Below are positions 8,706-17,251 of a DNA stretch of 64,000 nt, in pieces. The notes under the pieces are model-generated. The model saw nothing but the letters and a program-made list of their open reading frames with translations, was not told the origin of the DNA and searched no databases. Each line of letters begins with the position of its first letter. The first letter of the stretch is position 1. The DNA is from Bradyrhizobium diazoefficiens (GTDB taxonomy: Bacteria; Pseudomonadota; Alphaproteobacteria; Rhizobiales; Xanthobacteraceae): assembly GCF_016616235.1 (NCBI RefSeq), contig NZ_CP067100.1:558001-622000 (forward strand), given 5' to 3'. The position numbers were made by a program, and so were the translations under genes.

Positions 8706-9044
8706 GGCACGCAATCTTCCGCAGCGTTTCCCGCAAGGGCCGACAGGCTCGATGCGGGGAGGCATTTGCGCGCTCTCAATCTGCTAGAGAAGCAAATCGC
8801 CGTTAATTAATCCGTAAAAACCAGGAGCTGCGGAGGTCCGGCAGGGCCCCGCGGTGGAGGCGGTTTCCGCGCGCTGCCCGGATTTCTGTGCGGAAATCTC
8901 AACCTTGGCGGGGCCGGTCGCCGCGGCCCGCAAGCACAAATTGTGCCGAGGTCGATATTTCAGCACAAAACCGTCAAAATCACCGTAGTCTTACGGAGTA
9001 AATTGTTAACCACAGAGCGGGGTCGGTTCCGGTAAACGAGTGAC
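8706..9044. other. Divergent intergenic region with GCACAA inverted repeat
   Basis: This 339-bp gap separates divergent genes. It contains GCACAA-A-TTGTGC (8934-8946), a 6+1+6 inverted repeat. Another GCACAA copy lies about 15 bp further on, ahead of an A+T-rich stretch with TTGTTAACC near 9005. This may be a regulator site. No gene is seen here. Confidence 0.35.
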
Positions 9045-9668
9045 ATGGGGTCACAGAATGATACGGCCACCGATTCGCGGCCGTCTGAATGGTTCGAGAG
9101 CGGCGCTGCTCCAGCCGATGAGCTCGATTTCGTCCGCGTGAATGCGGTCCGGGCCAAGGCCGCCGATGAAATGGCGGCCGCCATCGCCCGCGAGCTCAAC
9201 GGTCCCCTGACTGCGCTGCTGCTCTACATGGGCGAGATCAAGCATCACAGCGATCAGCTCGCGCCTGTCACGGCCGACCGTGTCTATCTGCAGCGCGTGG
9301 TCGAGAACGCGCTGGCGCAGACCGAGCGCGTGTGCGGCCTCGTCAAGCAGCTTGCCGGTCCTCACAAGAGTGCTCTACCGATCCCGTCCGGCGCCGAGGA
9401 TGCCGAATTGAAGCCCGCCCGCTTGGCGCAGCCGCAGCGCCTGTCCAGCGCCGAGCTGCTCGGCGTGTCGGGCCAGAAGCGGCTGACCAAGCGCGAGCGC
9501 GAGGTGCTGCGGCTGATCAGCGAGGGTTATTCGAACAAGCAGGGCGCGCTGCGGATGCAGATCAGCCCGCGCACGTTCGAGAGCCATCGCGCCGAGGCGA
9601 TGCGCAAGCTCGGCGCGCGCAACACCGCGGACCTCGTCCGTGCGGCGCTGCTGCATTCGATCGATTGA
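9045..9668 (+). CDS. LuxR-type regulator with remnant histidine-kinase DHp helix
   Basis: The 207-residue protein has two parts. Residues 37-110 resemble a histidine-kinase dimerisation helix pair: ADEMAAAIARELNGPLTALL matches the FixL-class H-box (HELNxPLTA), with Arg49 where the phospho-His should be. A second helix follows (RVYLQRVVENALAQTERVCG). Residues 140-207 are a LuxR/FixJ helix-turn-helix (LTKREREVLRLISEGYSNKQ, ISPRTFESHR, MRKLGARN). There is no receiver domain. It may dimerise through the DHp-like helices or compete with a kinase (inference). Confidence 0.8.
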   Translation: MGSQNDTATDSRPSEWFESGAAPADELDFVRVNAVRAKAADEMAAAIARELNGPLTALLLYMGEIKHHSDQLAPVTADRVYLQRVVENALAQTERVCGLVKQLAGPHKSALPIPSGAEDAELKPARLAQPQRLSSAELLGVSGQKRLTKREREVLRLISEGYSNKQGALRMQISPRTFESHRAEAMRKLGARNTADLVRAALLHSID

Positions 9669-9682
9669 GATCTCTTTCGTTG

Positions 9683-9704
9683 CCCGGGCCTGCGAAAGGC
9701 CGGG
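9683..9704. terminator. Hairpin between convergent genes
   Basis: CCCGGGCCT pairs with AGGCCGGG (one bulge) around a GCGAA loop, midway between the LuxR-type stop (9668) and the next minus-strand stop (9718). It is a likely bidirectional terminator. Confidence 0.4.
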
Positions 9705-9717
9705 AACCCGATCGCGC

Positions 9718-9966
9718 TCAGAAATAGTCTTCGGCGAATGGACGTGTACGCGGCGAAGGCCGCAGCGGCTTGGGCTCGTCCCTCTGCGCGTTCGGAATGA
9801 TCGTGATGGTCCAGCGCGGCGGCATGCTCGATTCCTGCTCCAGCACCGAGCGAACGAAACCAGTCACCGTTGCCTCGCCAGCCTTCACCGTCGCCATCCG
9901 GCCGTTGAACTGCGCGATGCGGAAGCGACGAACTTCTTTCTGGTCCGCGGTCTCATAGGTGAACAT
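9718..9966 (-). CDS. Small hypothetical protein, 82 aa
   Basis: The ATG at 9966 is preceded by GGAGG with 5-base spacing, which fixes the start. The protein begins MFTYETADQKEVRRFRIAQF. It has a beta-rich middle (GRMATVKAGEATVTGFVRSV; PPRWTITIIP) and a proline/arginine-rich tail. There is no signal peptide and no recognised domain. The family appears to be a small cytoplasmic protein. It lies next to the HPt gene on the same strand but is separated by nearly 100 bp. Confidence 0.65.
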   Translation of the reverse strand: MFTYETADQKEVRRFRIAQFNGRMATVKAGEATVTGFVRSVLEQESSMPPRWTITIIPNAQRDEPKPLRPSPRTRPFAEDYF

Positions 9967-10063
9967 GGAAACCTCCTGGTTTCCGGCGACTATCGCCACC
10001 TATGATTAGCCATCTCTAAAAATCCCAAACCGTAGAAGTACGGCGGGCTTTGCACGCAGTTTT

Positions 10064-10441
10064 CTACCTCTGCGGTTCCTGCGCGCAGGCGGCGTCGAAG
10101 GCGGCATCCATGAGGTCCAGCAGGTCGTGGAATTCGCTCTCGTGAAGCCTCTCCGCGGTTGTCTCCAGCCGCAGCGCCAGCGCCGCGAGCCTGACATAAC
10201 CGAAGGTTCCGGCCGCACTCTTCAGCGAATGGGCCTCGCGCGCGATCCTGGCGTGGTGCTGCGCGAGCGCAAGCGTGCGGAACAATTGCAGGCGCGCGCA
10301 GGTCTCGCTCCAGAATACGGCGCGCACTTCAGCGGCGCCGTCCTCACCGATCTCGGCGACCAGCGCCTGATATGCGCCAGGGTCGCGTGCGGGCTCAGCA
10401 TCCAGCACCTTCTGCCTGCGCGCGACGGTCACTTCAAACAT
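10064..10441 (-). CDS. Orphan HPt-domain phosphotransfer protein
   Basis: The 125-residue protein is a single histidine phosphotransfer domain. The motif AREAHSLKSAAGTFGYVRLA contains the phosphorylatable His71 with the expected K, S/G and G positions, inside a four-helix bundle. HPt proteins shuttle phosphate between hybrid kinases and receivers. No kinase is adjacent, but hybrid kinases and several free receivers lie within 15 kb, so it could bridge them (inference). ATG 10441 is preferred. A GTG at 10462 would add seven residues. Confidence 0.85.
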   Translation of the reverse strand: MFEVTVARRQKVLDAEPARDPGAYQALVAEIGEDGAAEVRAVFWSETCARLQLFRTLALAQHHARIAREAHSLKSAAGTFGYVRLAALALRLETTAERLHESEFHDLLDLMDAAFDAACAQEPQR

Positions 10442-10590
10442 GGCTTTGCCCGTCCTGATCACGGTTGGTCGGTCGCGGCCGGTCCGGCGCGAGCCCCGTG
10501 TCTACGGCATTCGAATTTCAGTTCCGGTAGCAGGACAATTTGCGTTTGCAGGCCGGCGTTAGCCGAAGGTTTACCATATGCGGGCGCGGG

Positions 10591-11289
10591 TCAGCGCGGA
10601 CCGAGCAGGCGGTCGTACTGGGCCTTTACGGTGGCGTAGCATTCGCATGCGGTCTGGCGCAGTCCGTCAAGATTGAGAATCTGGATGTGTCCGCGGCTGT
10701 AATGGATGAAATTAGCCTGCTGCAGCGTGTTGGCGACCAGCGACACGCTATTGCGCCGCGCCCCGATCATCTGCGCCATCGCCTCCTGGGTCAGCAGCAG
10801 CCGGTAGTCGCCCGACAGATCATGGGTGTGCAGCAGGCAGCGCGACAGCCGCGCTTCCACCGGATGGGCGGCGTTGCAGCCCGCGCTCTGCTGCACCTGG
10901 GCGTAGACCGCCAGCCCATGGCGCGTGAGCAGCGTGCGCAAGCCGCTGCTCTGTTCGGCCGCGCTGCGCAGCACGTCGAGATCCATCACGGAGGCGACGC
11001 CGGGAATCAGCACGATGGCCGTGTTGAGCGCGCAGGCATCGCCCATGGTCGAGAGTGTCCCGAGCACACTGTCGCGGCCGACCATGGCGACCTGCACATG
11101 CTCGCCCTTGGCGAGCTTCACCACCAGCGAGATGATGCCGCGGTGGGGGAAGTAGGCGCGCGCCAGCGTCTCGCCGGTTTCGACCAGCACCGCGTCTTGC
11201 GGCAGATCGACCGTGCGCAGGTGTGGGCGGATCAATTCGTAATCGTCTGCCGGCAGCGCGGACAGGAAACCGTTGGATGGGCGCACCAT
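10591..11289 (-). CDS. Crp/Fnr-family transcriptional regulator (copy 1)
   Basis: A cyclic-nucleotide-binding-like beta barrel (residues 10-120, PHRGIISLVVKLAKGEHVQV, GRDSVLG) is followed by a Crp winged helix (LLLTQEAMAQMIGARRNSVS). The barrel lacks a clear cAMP-binding Arg-Ser signature, and there is no FNR N-terminal Cys cluster. A conserved tail reads RQTACECYATVKAQYDRLL. The ATG at 11289 gives 232 residues, in line with its neighbour. An ATG at 11343 would add 18 residues. The next gene upstream on the same strand is a paralogue. Confidence 0.82.
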   Translation of the reverse strand: MVRPSNGFLSALPADDYELIRPHLRTVDLPQDAVLVETGETLARAYFPHRGIISLVVKLAKGEHVQVAMVGRDSVLGTLSTMGDACALNTAIVLIPGVASVMDLDVLRSAAEQSSGLRTLLTRHGLAVYAQVQQSAGCNAAHPVEARLSRCLLHTHDLSGDYRLLLTQEAMAQMIGARRNSVSLVANTLQQANFIHYSRGHIQILNLDGLRQTACECYATVKAQYDRLLGPR

Positions 11290-11443
11290 CGTTTCCAAAA
11301 CCGTCTCCCGTTTCCCGTCGTTTCCTTCGCGGGTTAGTTTCATCATCTTCGCGTCGGGATATATTGGCAATTGGGAAAAGGTTTCCAACCGTGTCGATTG
11401 CCCGCAGCGCTGTGTGCATCTCCGCATGCAGTCGGCGCGCCCG

Positions 11444-12154
11444 TCACCGCTGGACTCCAACCAGGCGCATGTGATGGGCCTTGACCGCCGCGTAGCAATC
11501 GCAGGACGTCGCTTCCAGCGCGCGGAGGTCGACGATCTCGATCTGGCCGCGGCTGTAGCGAATGATGCCGGCCCGCTGCAGCGCGTGGGCAACCAGCGAA
11601 ATGGCGTTGCGCCTGACGCCCATCATCTGCGCGAGCGCCTCCTGTGTCAGCGGAAGAATTTGGCTGTCGGAGAGATCGCGGGCCCGCAAAAGCCAGCGTG
11701 CCAGCCGCGCCTCGACCGGGTGGAGCGTATTGCAAAGCAGCGACTGCTGCGCATGCGCGAACAGGGCCTGCTCATGGCGGACCATGAGGCTACGAAACGG
11801 TGCGCTCGCGGCAGCCACCGCCCGGAACGCGGCGACCTCCAATATGGATGCAGTTCCCGGGAACAAAACGATGGCGTCGGCCGGCGCGATGCCGTCGGCG
11901 AGTGCCGCGCCGCCGCCCACGACGCCGTCGCGACCGAGCAACGCGACCTCGATCATCTGTCCTTCGGACAAGCCCACGGCAATGGAGACGGATCCGCCAT
12001 GCGGGAAATAGACGTATCTTTGCGCGGCGCCGGCCTCGCCCAAGGCAGTTTCCCTGACCATTTCGACGGTCGCCAGATGGGGGCGCAGCAGATCGAGATC
12101 TGCCGCATCGAGCATTTGCAGCAACTGATTGGTCGGGTGGCTGCTCGCGGTCAT
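11444..12154 (-). CDS. Crp/Fnr-family transcriptional regulator (copy 2)
   Basis: The 236-residue paralogue shares the plan of copy 1: sensor barrel (YVYFPHGGSVSIAVGLSEGQ, LLGRDGVVGG), dimer helix (LCNTLHPVEARLARWLLRAR), winged helix (LPLTQEALAQMMGVRRNAIS), and a tail with closely spaced cysteines (TSCDCYAAVKAHH). The two genes are 155 bp apart on one strand and look like an old tandem duplication. Both lack known haem, Fe-S or cAMP signatures, so the inducing signal is unknown. Confidence 0.85.
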   Translation of the reverse strand: MTASSHPTNQLLQMLDAADLDLLRPHLATVEMVRETALGEAGAAQRYVYFPHGGSVSIAVGLSEGQMIEVALLGRDGVVGGGAALADGIAPADAIVLFPGTASILEVAAFRAVAAASAPFRSLMVRHEQALFAHAQQSLLCNTLHPVEARLARWLLRARDLSDSQILPLTQEALAQMMGVRRNAISLVAHALQRAGIIRYSRGQIEIVDLRALEATSCDCYAAVKAHHMRLVGVQR

Positions 12155-12595
12155 GAAAGATTAATCGGCGCGTTCGAATGAAGATCCGACGCCGTACCTG
12201 TTCGGCACCAGTTGTACGGCGGAAAAATTATATTGTAATGGTTGTGGCGCCGTCCATATACCTGTTAGAGGGCAGACAGCCTGCCGGATTTGCGGCGGAA
12301 ATGAGAACGGGCGCGATGATTCGTTTGCGGGTCCTTGCGCCGGTTCCTGCACACGTCGCGGGAAAAAGCAGCAAAGGGGGCTTCATGAGCCGGAACCATT
12401 GCGTCCGGGCTGCGGTCGGATACGGTTCGACCCACGCAGCCTGGTCCGCTGGACGAGTGCCTACCGCGCTCCGATACTGCTCCGAGCCATGGCGCCGTGT
12501 GGCCGCAGATGTCGCGTTCATCCTCTCGGTTTTCCGCGCCGGGCCGACGACATTCGCAACTTTCCATTTCTCGATCGCAAGCAAAGGAGAACGGC
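12155..12595. other. Intergenic region, 441 bp
   Basis: This divergent gap lies between a Crp-type gene and a receiver gene. A+T-rich sequence around 12215-12245 could carry promoters. A 78-codon ORF from ATG 12385 has a GGGGG upstream but poor coding character, and it runs into the receiver start. No feature can be supported firmly. Confidence 0.3.
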
Positions 12596-13078
12596 GTGCC
12601 CCACGATTCAATTATTGAATCGCCGGAACGGGAAGCTCAAACGAGGACAGAAGGTCTACGCCATATTCTCGTTGTCGACGACGACCCGATGGTGTGCATG
12701 GCCATCGAGATCTATCTCCAGCGCAACAATTTTCGGGTGACGATCGCCGATGGAGGCGAAGCCGGGCTGCGGGCCCTCGAACACGAACAGTTCGACCTGA
12801 TGATCGTCGATATCTTCATGCCGCACATGCGCGGGTTCGAATCGATCCGGATCTTCCACGAGCAGGCGCCTGCCATTCCGCTGATCGCGATGTCCGGCTA
12901 TGCCTTCGCGAATCTGAATTCGCCTGCACCGGACTTCCTCCGGATGGCGCTCGAGCTTGGCGCGGCACGCTGTCTGCGCAAGCCGTTCACGCCCAACGCG
13001 CTGCTCGCCGCCATCAACGATTGCCTGGCGGAGCACCGTCCCGACGGCGACGTTGCCGCGGCCGCGCGGCTCGGTTAG
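12596..13078 (+). CDS. Single-domain response regulator (receiver only)
   Basis: The GTG at 12596 with AAAGGAG upstream gives 160 residues. The receiver has the acidic pocket DDD at 28-30, phospho-acceptor Asp72 (LMIVDIFMPHMRG), Ser in AMSGY, and Lys in RKPFTP. Between the fourth strand and fourth helix there is an insert ending in APDFLRMALELGA. The receiver at 23868-24296 has the same insert, so the two form a subfamily. It has no output domain. It probably acts in a phosphorelay with the nearby HPt or hybrid kinases (inference). Confidence 0.88.
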   Translation: MPHDSIIESPEREAQTRTEGLRHILVVDDDPMVCMAIEIYLQRNNFRVTIADGGEAGLRALEHEQFDLMIVDIFMPHMRGFESIRIFHEQAPAIPLIAMSGYAFANLNSPAPDFLRMALELGAARCLRKPFTPNALLAAINDCLAEHRPDGDVAAAARLG

Positions 13079-13484
13079 CGCGGCACGGCCCGCGGCGGCG
13101 GCCGGTAACCGTTCGTTTACCGCAAGCGCGAATTTTGCCGAATTTCGGCCAAGCAGGAATCGGTGGTCGCGCGGGCGCCCGTTTGCGGGTACGCGCCTGG
13201 CCTATCGCCCTTCACGGTCAACGCTTTCCCGCGCACATCGCCGCTGTTATCGCCGCGTTTACCTCATTCCTTTCCCGGCCGCGGCGCTGCGCCGGTTTTG
13301 CCGAAAAGCCCTCCCCCACGCAGCCAAATCGCAAACTTCTCTTCAATATCCGTATTAGCACGGAGGCTGAAATTAACGGGACCGTGAAAGGGGATGTCTA
13401 ACGATCCAGAAGAGGGCTTCCGTCGATGCCAAGCGCGGCTGCGGCGTCGAGGCCAGGCAGGTCGGGGTCAGTAAGGCGTAACGC
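13079..13484. other. Upstream region of the che cluster
   Basis: This 406-bp gap contains the inverted repeat CGGTAA...TTACCG (13103-13122) and an A+T-rich segment at 13325-13380 ending close to the cheA start. Promoters of the chemosensory operon should lie here. No gene is supported. Confidence 0.35.
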
Positions 13485-16277
13485 ATGGATGATCTGTTGC
13501 GGGAGTTTTTGACGGAGACCAGCGAGAGCCTGGACACTGTCGACAATCAGCTGGTGAAGTTCGAGCAGGAGCCGAACAACGCCAAGATCCTGGATAACAT
13601 CTTCCGCCTGGTCCACACCATCAAGGGCACCTGCGGCTTCCTGGGCCTGCCGCGGCTGGAAGCGTTGGCGCATGCCGGCGAGACCTTGATGGGCAAATTC
13701 CGCGACGGCATGCCGGTGACCGGGCAGGCGGTGACGGTGATCCTGTCCTCGATCGACCGCATCAAGGAGATCCTCGCCGGCCTGGAGGCAACCGAAGCCG
13801 AGCCCGAGGGCAACGACCGCGACCTCATCGACAAGCTTGAGGCGATGGTCGAGCAGGGCATGGCGGCGATGGCCGCTGGAGCTCCCGTTGCCGAGGCGCC
13901 GCCGCTGGTGCCGGAAGCGCCGGTTGCCGAGGCCGAGAGCAAGCCGGCGCCCGCAAAAGCAATGACCCAGGGCATGCTGATCGACCAGACCCTGGAGCGC
14001 CCGCTGCGCCCGGGCGAGGTCTCGCTGGACGAGCTCGAGCGCGCCTTCCGCGAGACCGCGATCGAAGCGCCCGCACCTGCGCCCGTTGCCAAGGCGGAGC
14101 CCACGCCGACTGCTGAAGCGCCCGCGCCCGCTGCGAAGGAAGCCGCCAAGCCGGCCAAGGAAAAAGCCGCACCGAAGAAGTCGATGGCCGACGAGGTCAT
14201 GGGCGAGGGCGACCGCATCGCCAACCAGTCGATCCGCGTCAACGTGGATACGCTGGAGCATTTGATGACCATGGTCTCCGAGCTGGTCTTGACCCGCAAC
14301 CAGCTCTTGGAGATCTCCCGCCGCAACGAGGACACCGAGTTCAAGGTGCCGTTGCAGCGCCTCTCCAACGTCACCGCCGAGCTGCAGGAAGGCGTCATGA
14401 AGACGCGCATGCAGCCGATCGGCAATGCCTGGCAGAAGCTGCCTCGCATCGTCCGCGATCTCTCCTCAGAACTCGGCAAGCAGATCGAATTGGAGATGCA
14501 CGGCGCCGACACCGAGCTCGACCGCCAGGTGCTCGACCTGATCAAGGATCCGCTCACCCACATGGTGCGCAACTCCGCCGACCATGGCCTGGAGACCCCC
14601 GCCGAGCGCCTCGCTGCCGGCAAGGGCGAGCAGGGCACCATTCGCCTCTCCGCCTATCACGAGGGCGGTCACATCATCATCTGCATCGCCGACAACGGCC
14701 GCGGCCTCAACACCGAGAAGATCAAGGCCAAGGCGCTCTCGTCAGGTCTCGTCACCGAGGCCGAGCTGGAGAAGATGAGCGAAGCGCAGATCCACAAGTT
14801 CATCTTCGCGCCGGGCTTCTCGACCGCGGCCGCCATCACCTCGGTCTCGGGCCGCGGCGTCGGCATGGACGTGGTCCGCACCAATATCGACCAGATCGGC
14901 GGCACCATCGACATCAAGAGCGTGGCCGGCGAGGGCTCCTCCGTCACCATCAAGATCCCGCTGACCCTGGCGATCGTCTCCGCCCTGATCGTGGAAGCGG
15001 CCGGCGACCGTTTTGCCATCCCGCAGCTCTCCGTCGTCGAGCTGGTCCGGGCCCGCGCCAACTCGGAGCACCGCATCGAGCGCATCAAGGACACCGCGGT
15101 CCTGCGCCTGCGCAACAAGCTGCTGCCGCTGATCCACCTCAAGAAGCTCTTGAAGATCGACGACGGCGCCGCCAGCGATCCCGAGAACGGCTTCATCGTG
15201 GTGACCCAAGTCGGCAGCCAGACCTTTGGCATCGTCGTCGACGGCGTGTTCCACACCGAAGAGATCGTGGTCAAGCCGATGTCGACCAAGCTGCGTCACA
15301 TCGACATGTTCTCCGGCAACACCATTCTGGGCGATGGCGCCGTCATCATGATCATCGACCCCAACGGCATTGCCAAAGCGCTCGGCGCCTCCGGCTCCTC
15401 GGCCCATGACATGGCCGACGAGGCCGCCGGCCATCACATCGGCTCGGGCGAGCAGACCACCTCGCTCCTGGTGTTCCGCGCCGGCTCGTCGCAGCCCAAG
15501 GCGGTTCCGCTCGGGCTGGTCACCCGCCTGGAGGAGCTTCCCGCCGACAAGATCGAGTTCAGTAACGGTCGCTACATGGTGCAGTACCGCGAGCAGCTGA
15601 TGCCGCTGGTGGCCATGGAGAGCGTCACCATCGCCACGCAGGGCGTCCAGCCGATCCTGGTGTTCGCCGATGACGGCCGCTCGATGGGCCTCGTCGTCGA
15701 CGAGATCATCGACATCGTCGAGGAGCGCCTCAACATCGAGGTCGGCGGCTCGGCCAGCGGCATTCTCGGCTCGGCCGTGATCAAGGGCCAGGCCACCGAG
15801 GTGATCGACGTCGGCCACTTCCTGCCGATGGCATTCGCCGACTGGTTCACCCGCAAGGAGATGAAGCCTTCGATGCACGCGCAGTCGGTGCTGCTGGTCG
15901 ACGACAGCGCGTTCTTCCGCAACATGCTGGCACCCGTCCTGAAGGCCGCCGGCTATCGCGTCCGCACCGCGCCGACCGCGCAGGAGGGCCTGGCTGCGCT
16001 CCGCGCGCAAAACTTCGACGTGATCCTGACCGACATCGAGATGCCCGACATGAACGGCTTCGAGTTCGCGGAAGTGATCCGCTCCGACAACAACCTCGCA
16101 TCGACGCCGATCATCGGCCTCTCGGCGCTGGTGTCGCCGGCGGCGATCGAGCGCGGCCGGCAGGCCGGCTTCCACGACTATGTCGCCAAGTTCGACCGTC
16201 CCGGCCTGATCGCGGCGCTGAAGGAGCAGACCGCGGGCGCCGCCGGCGCTTCCGAGCTGAGCCGGGCAGCCGCCTAG
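13485..16277 (+). CDS. cheA: Hybrid CheA histidine kinase with two CheW-like domains and receiver
   Basis: The 930-residue protein has these domains in order: HPt with His44 (RLVHTIKGTCGFLG); an Ala/Pro/Lys-rich linker at about 130-240; the CheA dimerisation domain (about 245-310); the HATPase domain with N-box HMVRNSADHGLE, DNGRGLN and GRGVGMDVV; a CheW-like domain (about 495-635); a second CheW-like domain (about 660-790, TSLLVFRAGSSQPKAVPLGL onward); and a receiver (about 803-915, phospho-Asp in ILTDIEMPDMNG). No P2 domain is evident. It is the central kinase of the chemosensory cluster and may phosphorylate its own receiver as well as CheY. Confidence 0.92.
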   Translation: MDDLLREFLTETSESLDTVDNQLVKFEQEPNNAKILDNIFRLVHTIKGTCGFLGLPRLEALAHAGETLMGKFRDGMPVTGQAVTVILSSIDRIKEILAGLEATEAEPEGNDRDLIDKLEAMVEQGMAAMAAGAPVAEAPPLVPEAPVAEAESKPAPAKAMTQGMLIDQTLERPLRPGEVSLDELERAFRETAIEAPAPAPVAKAEPTPTAEAPAPAAKEAAKPAKEKAAPKKSMADEVMGEGDRIANQSIRVNVDTLEHLMTMVSELVLTRNQLLEISRRNEDTEFKVPLQRLSNVTAELQEGVMKTRMQPIGNAWQKLPRIVRDLSSELGKQIELEMHGADTELDRQVLDLIKDPLTHMVRNSADHGLETPAERLAAGKGEQGTIRLSAYHEGGHIIICIADNGRGLNTEKIKAKALSSGLVTEAELEKMSEAQIHKFIFAPGFSTAAAITSVSGRGVGMDVVRTNIDQIGGTIDIKSVAGEGSSVTIKIPLTLAIVSALIVEAAGDRFAIPQLSVVELVRARANSEHRIERIKDTAVLRLRNKLLPLIHLKKLLKIDDGAASDPENGFIVVTQVGSQTFGIVVDGVFHTEEIVVKPMSTKLRHIDMFSGNTILGDGAVIMIIDPNGIAKALGASGSSAHDMADEAAGHHIGSGEQTTSLLVFRAGSSQPKAVPLGLVTRLEELPADKIEFSNGRYMVQYREQLMPLVAMESVTIATQGVQPILVFADDGRSMGLVVDEIIDIVEERLNIEVGGSASGILGSAVIKGQATEVIDVGHFLPMAFADWFTRKEMKPSMHAQSVLLVDDSAFFRNMLAPVLKAAGYRVRTAPTAQEGLAALRAQNFDVILTDIEMPDMNGFEFAEVIRSDNNLASTPIIGLSALVSPAAIERGRQAGFHDYVAKFDRPGLIAALKEQTAGAAGASELSRAAA

Positions 16278-16299
16278 GACGGATGGAGGAGATACGCCG

Positions 16300-16773
16300 A
16301 TGAGCAAGAAGACCCAGTCCACTGAAGGCGCCATGGTCGAATACGTCACCGCGATGATCGGCGGCCAGCTGTTCGGCCTGCCGATCTCCCGCGTCCAGGA
16401 CGTGTTCATGCCCGAGCGCGTCACCCGCGTGCCCTTGTCCTCGCGCGAGATCGCGGGCGTTTTGAACCTGCGCGGCCGCATCGTCACCGTGGTCGACATG
16501 CGCGCCCGGCTCGGCCTGCCGAGGCCCGAGGACGGCAAGGCGCCGATGGCGGTCGGGGTCGATCTGCGCGGCGAATCCTACGGCCTGCTGATCGACCAGA
16601 TCGGCGAGGTCTTGCGCCTTGCCGAGGACGGCAAGGAGGAAAACCCCGTCAACCTCGACCCCCGCATGGCCAAGCTCGCCGGCGGCGTCCACCGCCTCGA
16701 CGGCCAGCTCATGGTCGTCCTCGACGTCGATCGCGTGCTCGAGCTGAAGACAGAAGTGCAGATGGCTGCGTGA
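16300..16773 (+). CDS. cheW: CheW adaptor protein
   Basis: The 157-residue protein is one CheW domain that links receptors to CheA. Typical signatures are YVTAMIGGQLFGLPISRVQD, the VPLSSREIAGVLNLRGRIVT loop and GLLIDQIGEVL. The ATG at 16300 follows GGAGG. It lies 22 bp after cheA and just before cheY, so it belongs to the same operon. Confidence 0.92.
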   Translation: MSKKTQSTEGAMVEYVTAMIGGQLFGLPISRVQDVFMPERVTRVPLSSREIAGVLNLRGRIVTVVDMRARLGLPRPEDGKAPMAVGVDLRGESYGLLIDQIGEVLRLAEDGKEENPVNLDPRMAKLAGGVHRLDGQLMVVLDVDRVLELKTEVQMAA

Positions 16774-16804
16774 GCCGACGAAACATCGAAGCCGGAGAAC
16801 CAAG

Positions 16805-17191
16805 ATGAAAACGTGTTTGGTGGTCGATGATTCCAGTGTCGTGCGCAAGATCGCGCGCCGGATCCTGGAAGGCCTGGAATTCCAGGTCACCGAGGCCGAG
16901 GACGGCTCCAAGGCGCTGGAGATCTGCCAGAAGCAGCTGCCCGATGCGGTGCTGCTCGACTGGAACATGCCCGTGATGGACGGCTTCGAGTTCATGGGCC
17001 ACATGCGCCGCTTGCCCGGCGGCGACCAGCCGAAAGTGGTGTTCTGCACCACCGAGAACAATGTGGCTCACATCGCCCAGGCGCTGAGCGGCGGCGCCAA
17101 CGAGTACATCATGAAGCCCTTCGACAAAGACATCATCGCGGACAAGTTCGCCGAAGTTGGTCTGATCCCGGTCGGACAAGCCATGGTCTGA
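16805..17191 (+). CDS. cheY: CheY-like response regulator
   Basis: The 128-residue single receiver has an acidic pair at 8-9, phospho-Asp52 (VLLDWNMPVMDG), a Thr in FCTTENN and Lys in IMKPFD. It fits a classical CheY that takes phosphate from CheA and acts on the motor or another output. It lies between cheW and cheR on the same strand. Its stop at 17191 is 60 bp before the chosen cheR start. Confidence 0.92.
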   Translation: MKTCLVVDDSSVVRKIARRILEGLEFQVTEAEDGSKALEICQKQLPDAVLLDWNMPVMDGFEFMGHMRRLPGGDQPKVVFCTTENNVAHIAQALSGGANEYIMKPFDKDIIADKFAEVGLIPVGQAMV

Positions 17192-17251
17192 GTGTGTCTG
17201 GCCAGAGTGTCCGGCCAGAGTGTTCCAGTACAAGCTTCGAAGAGGCCATCC

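Noticed and set aside
12385..12618. 78-codon ORF with GGGGG upstream
   Set aside because: Poor coding composition, and it overlaps the well-supported start of the receiver gene at 12596.
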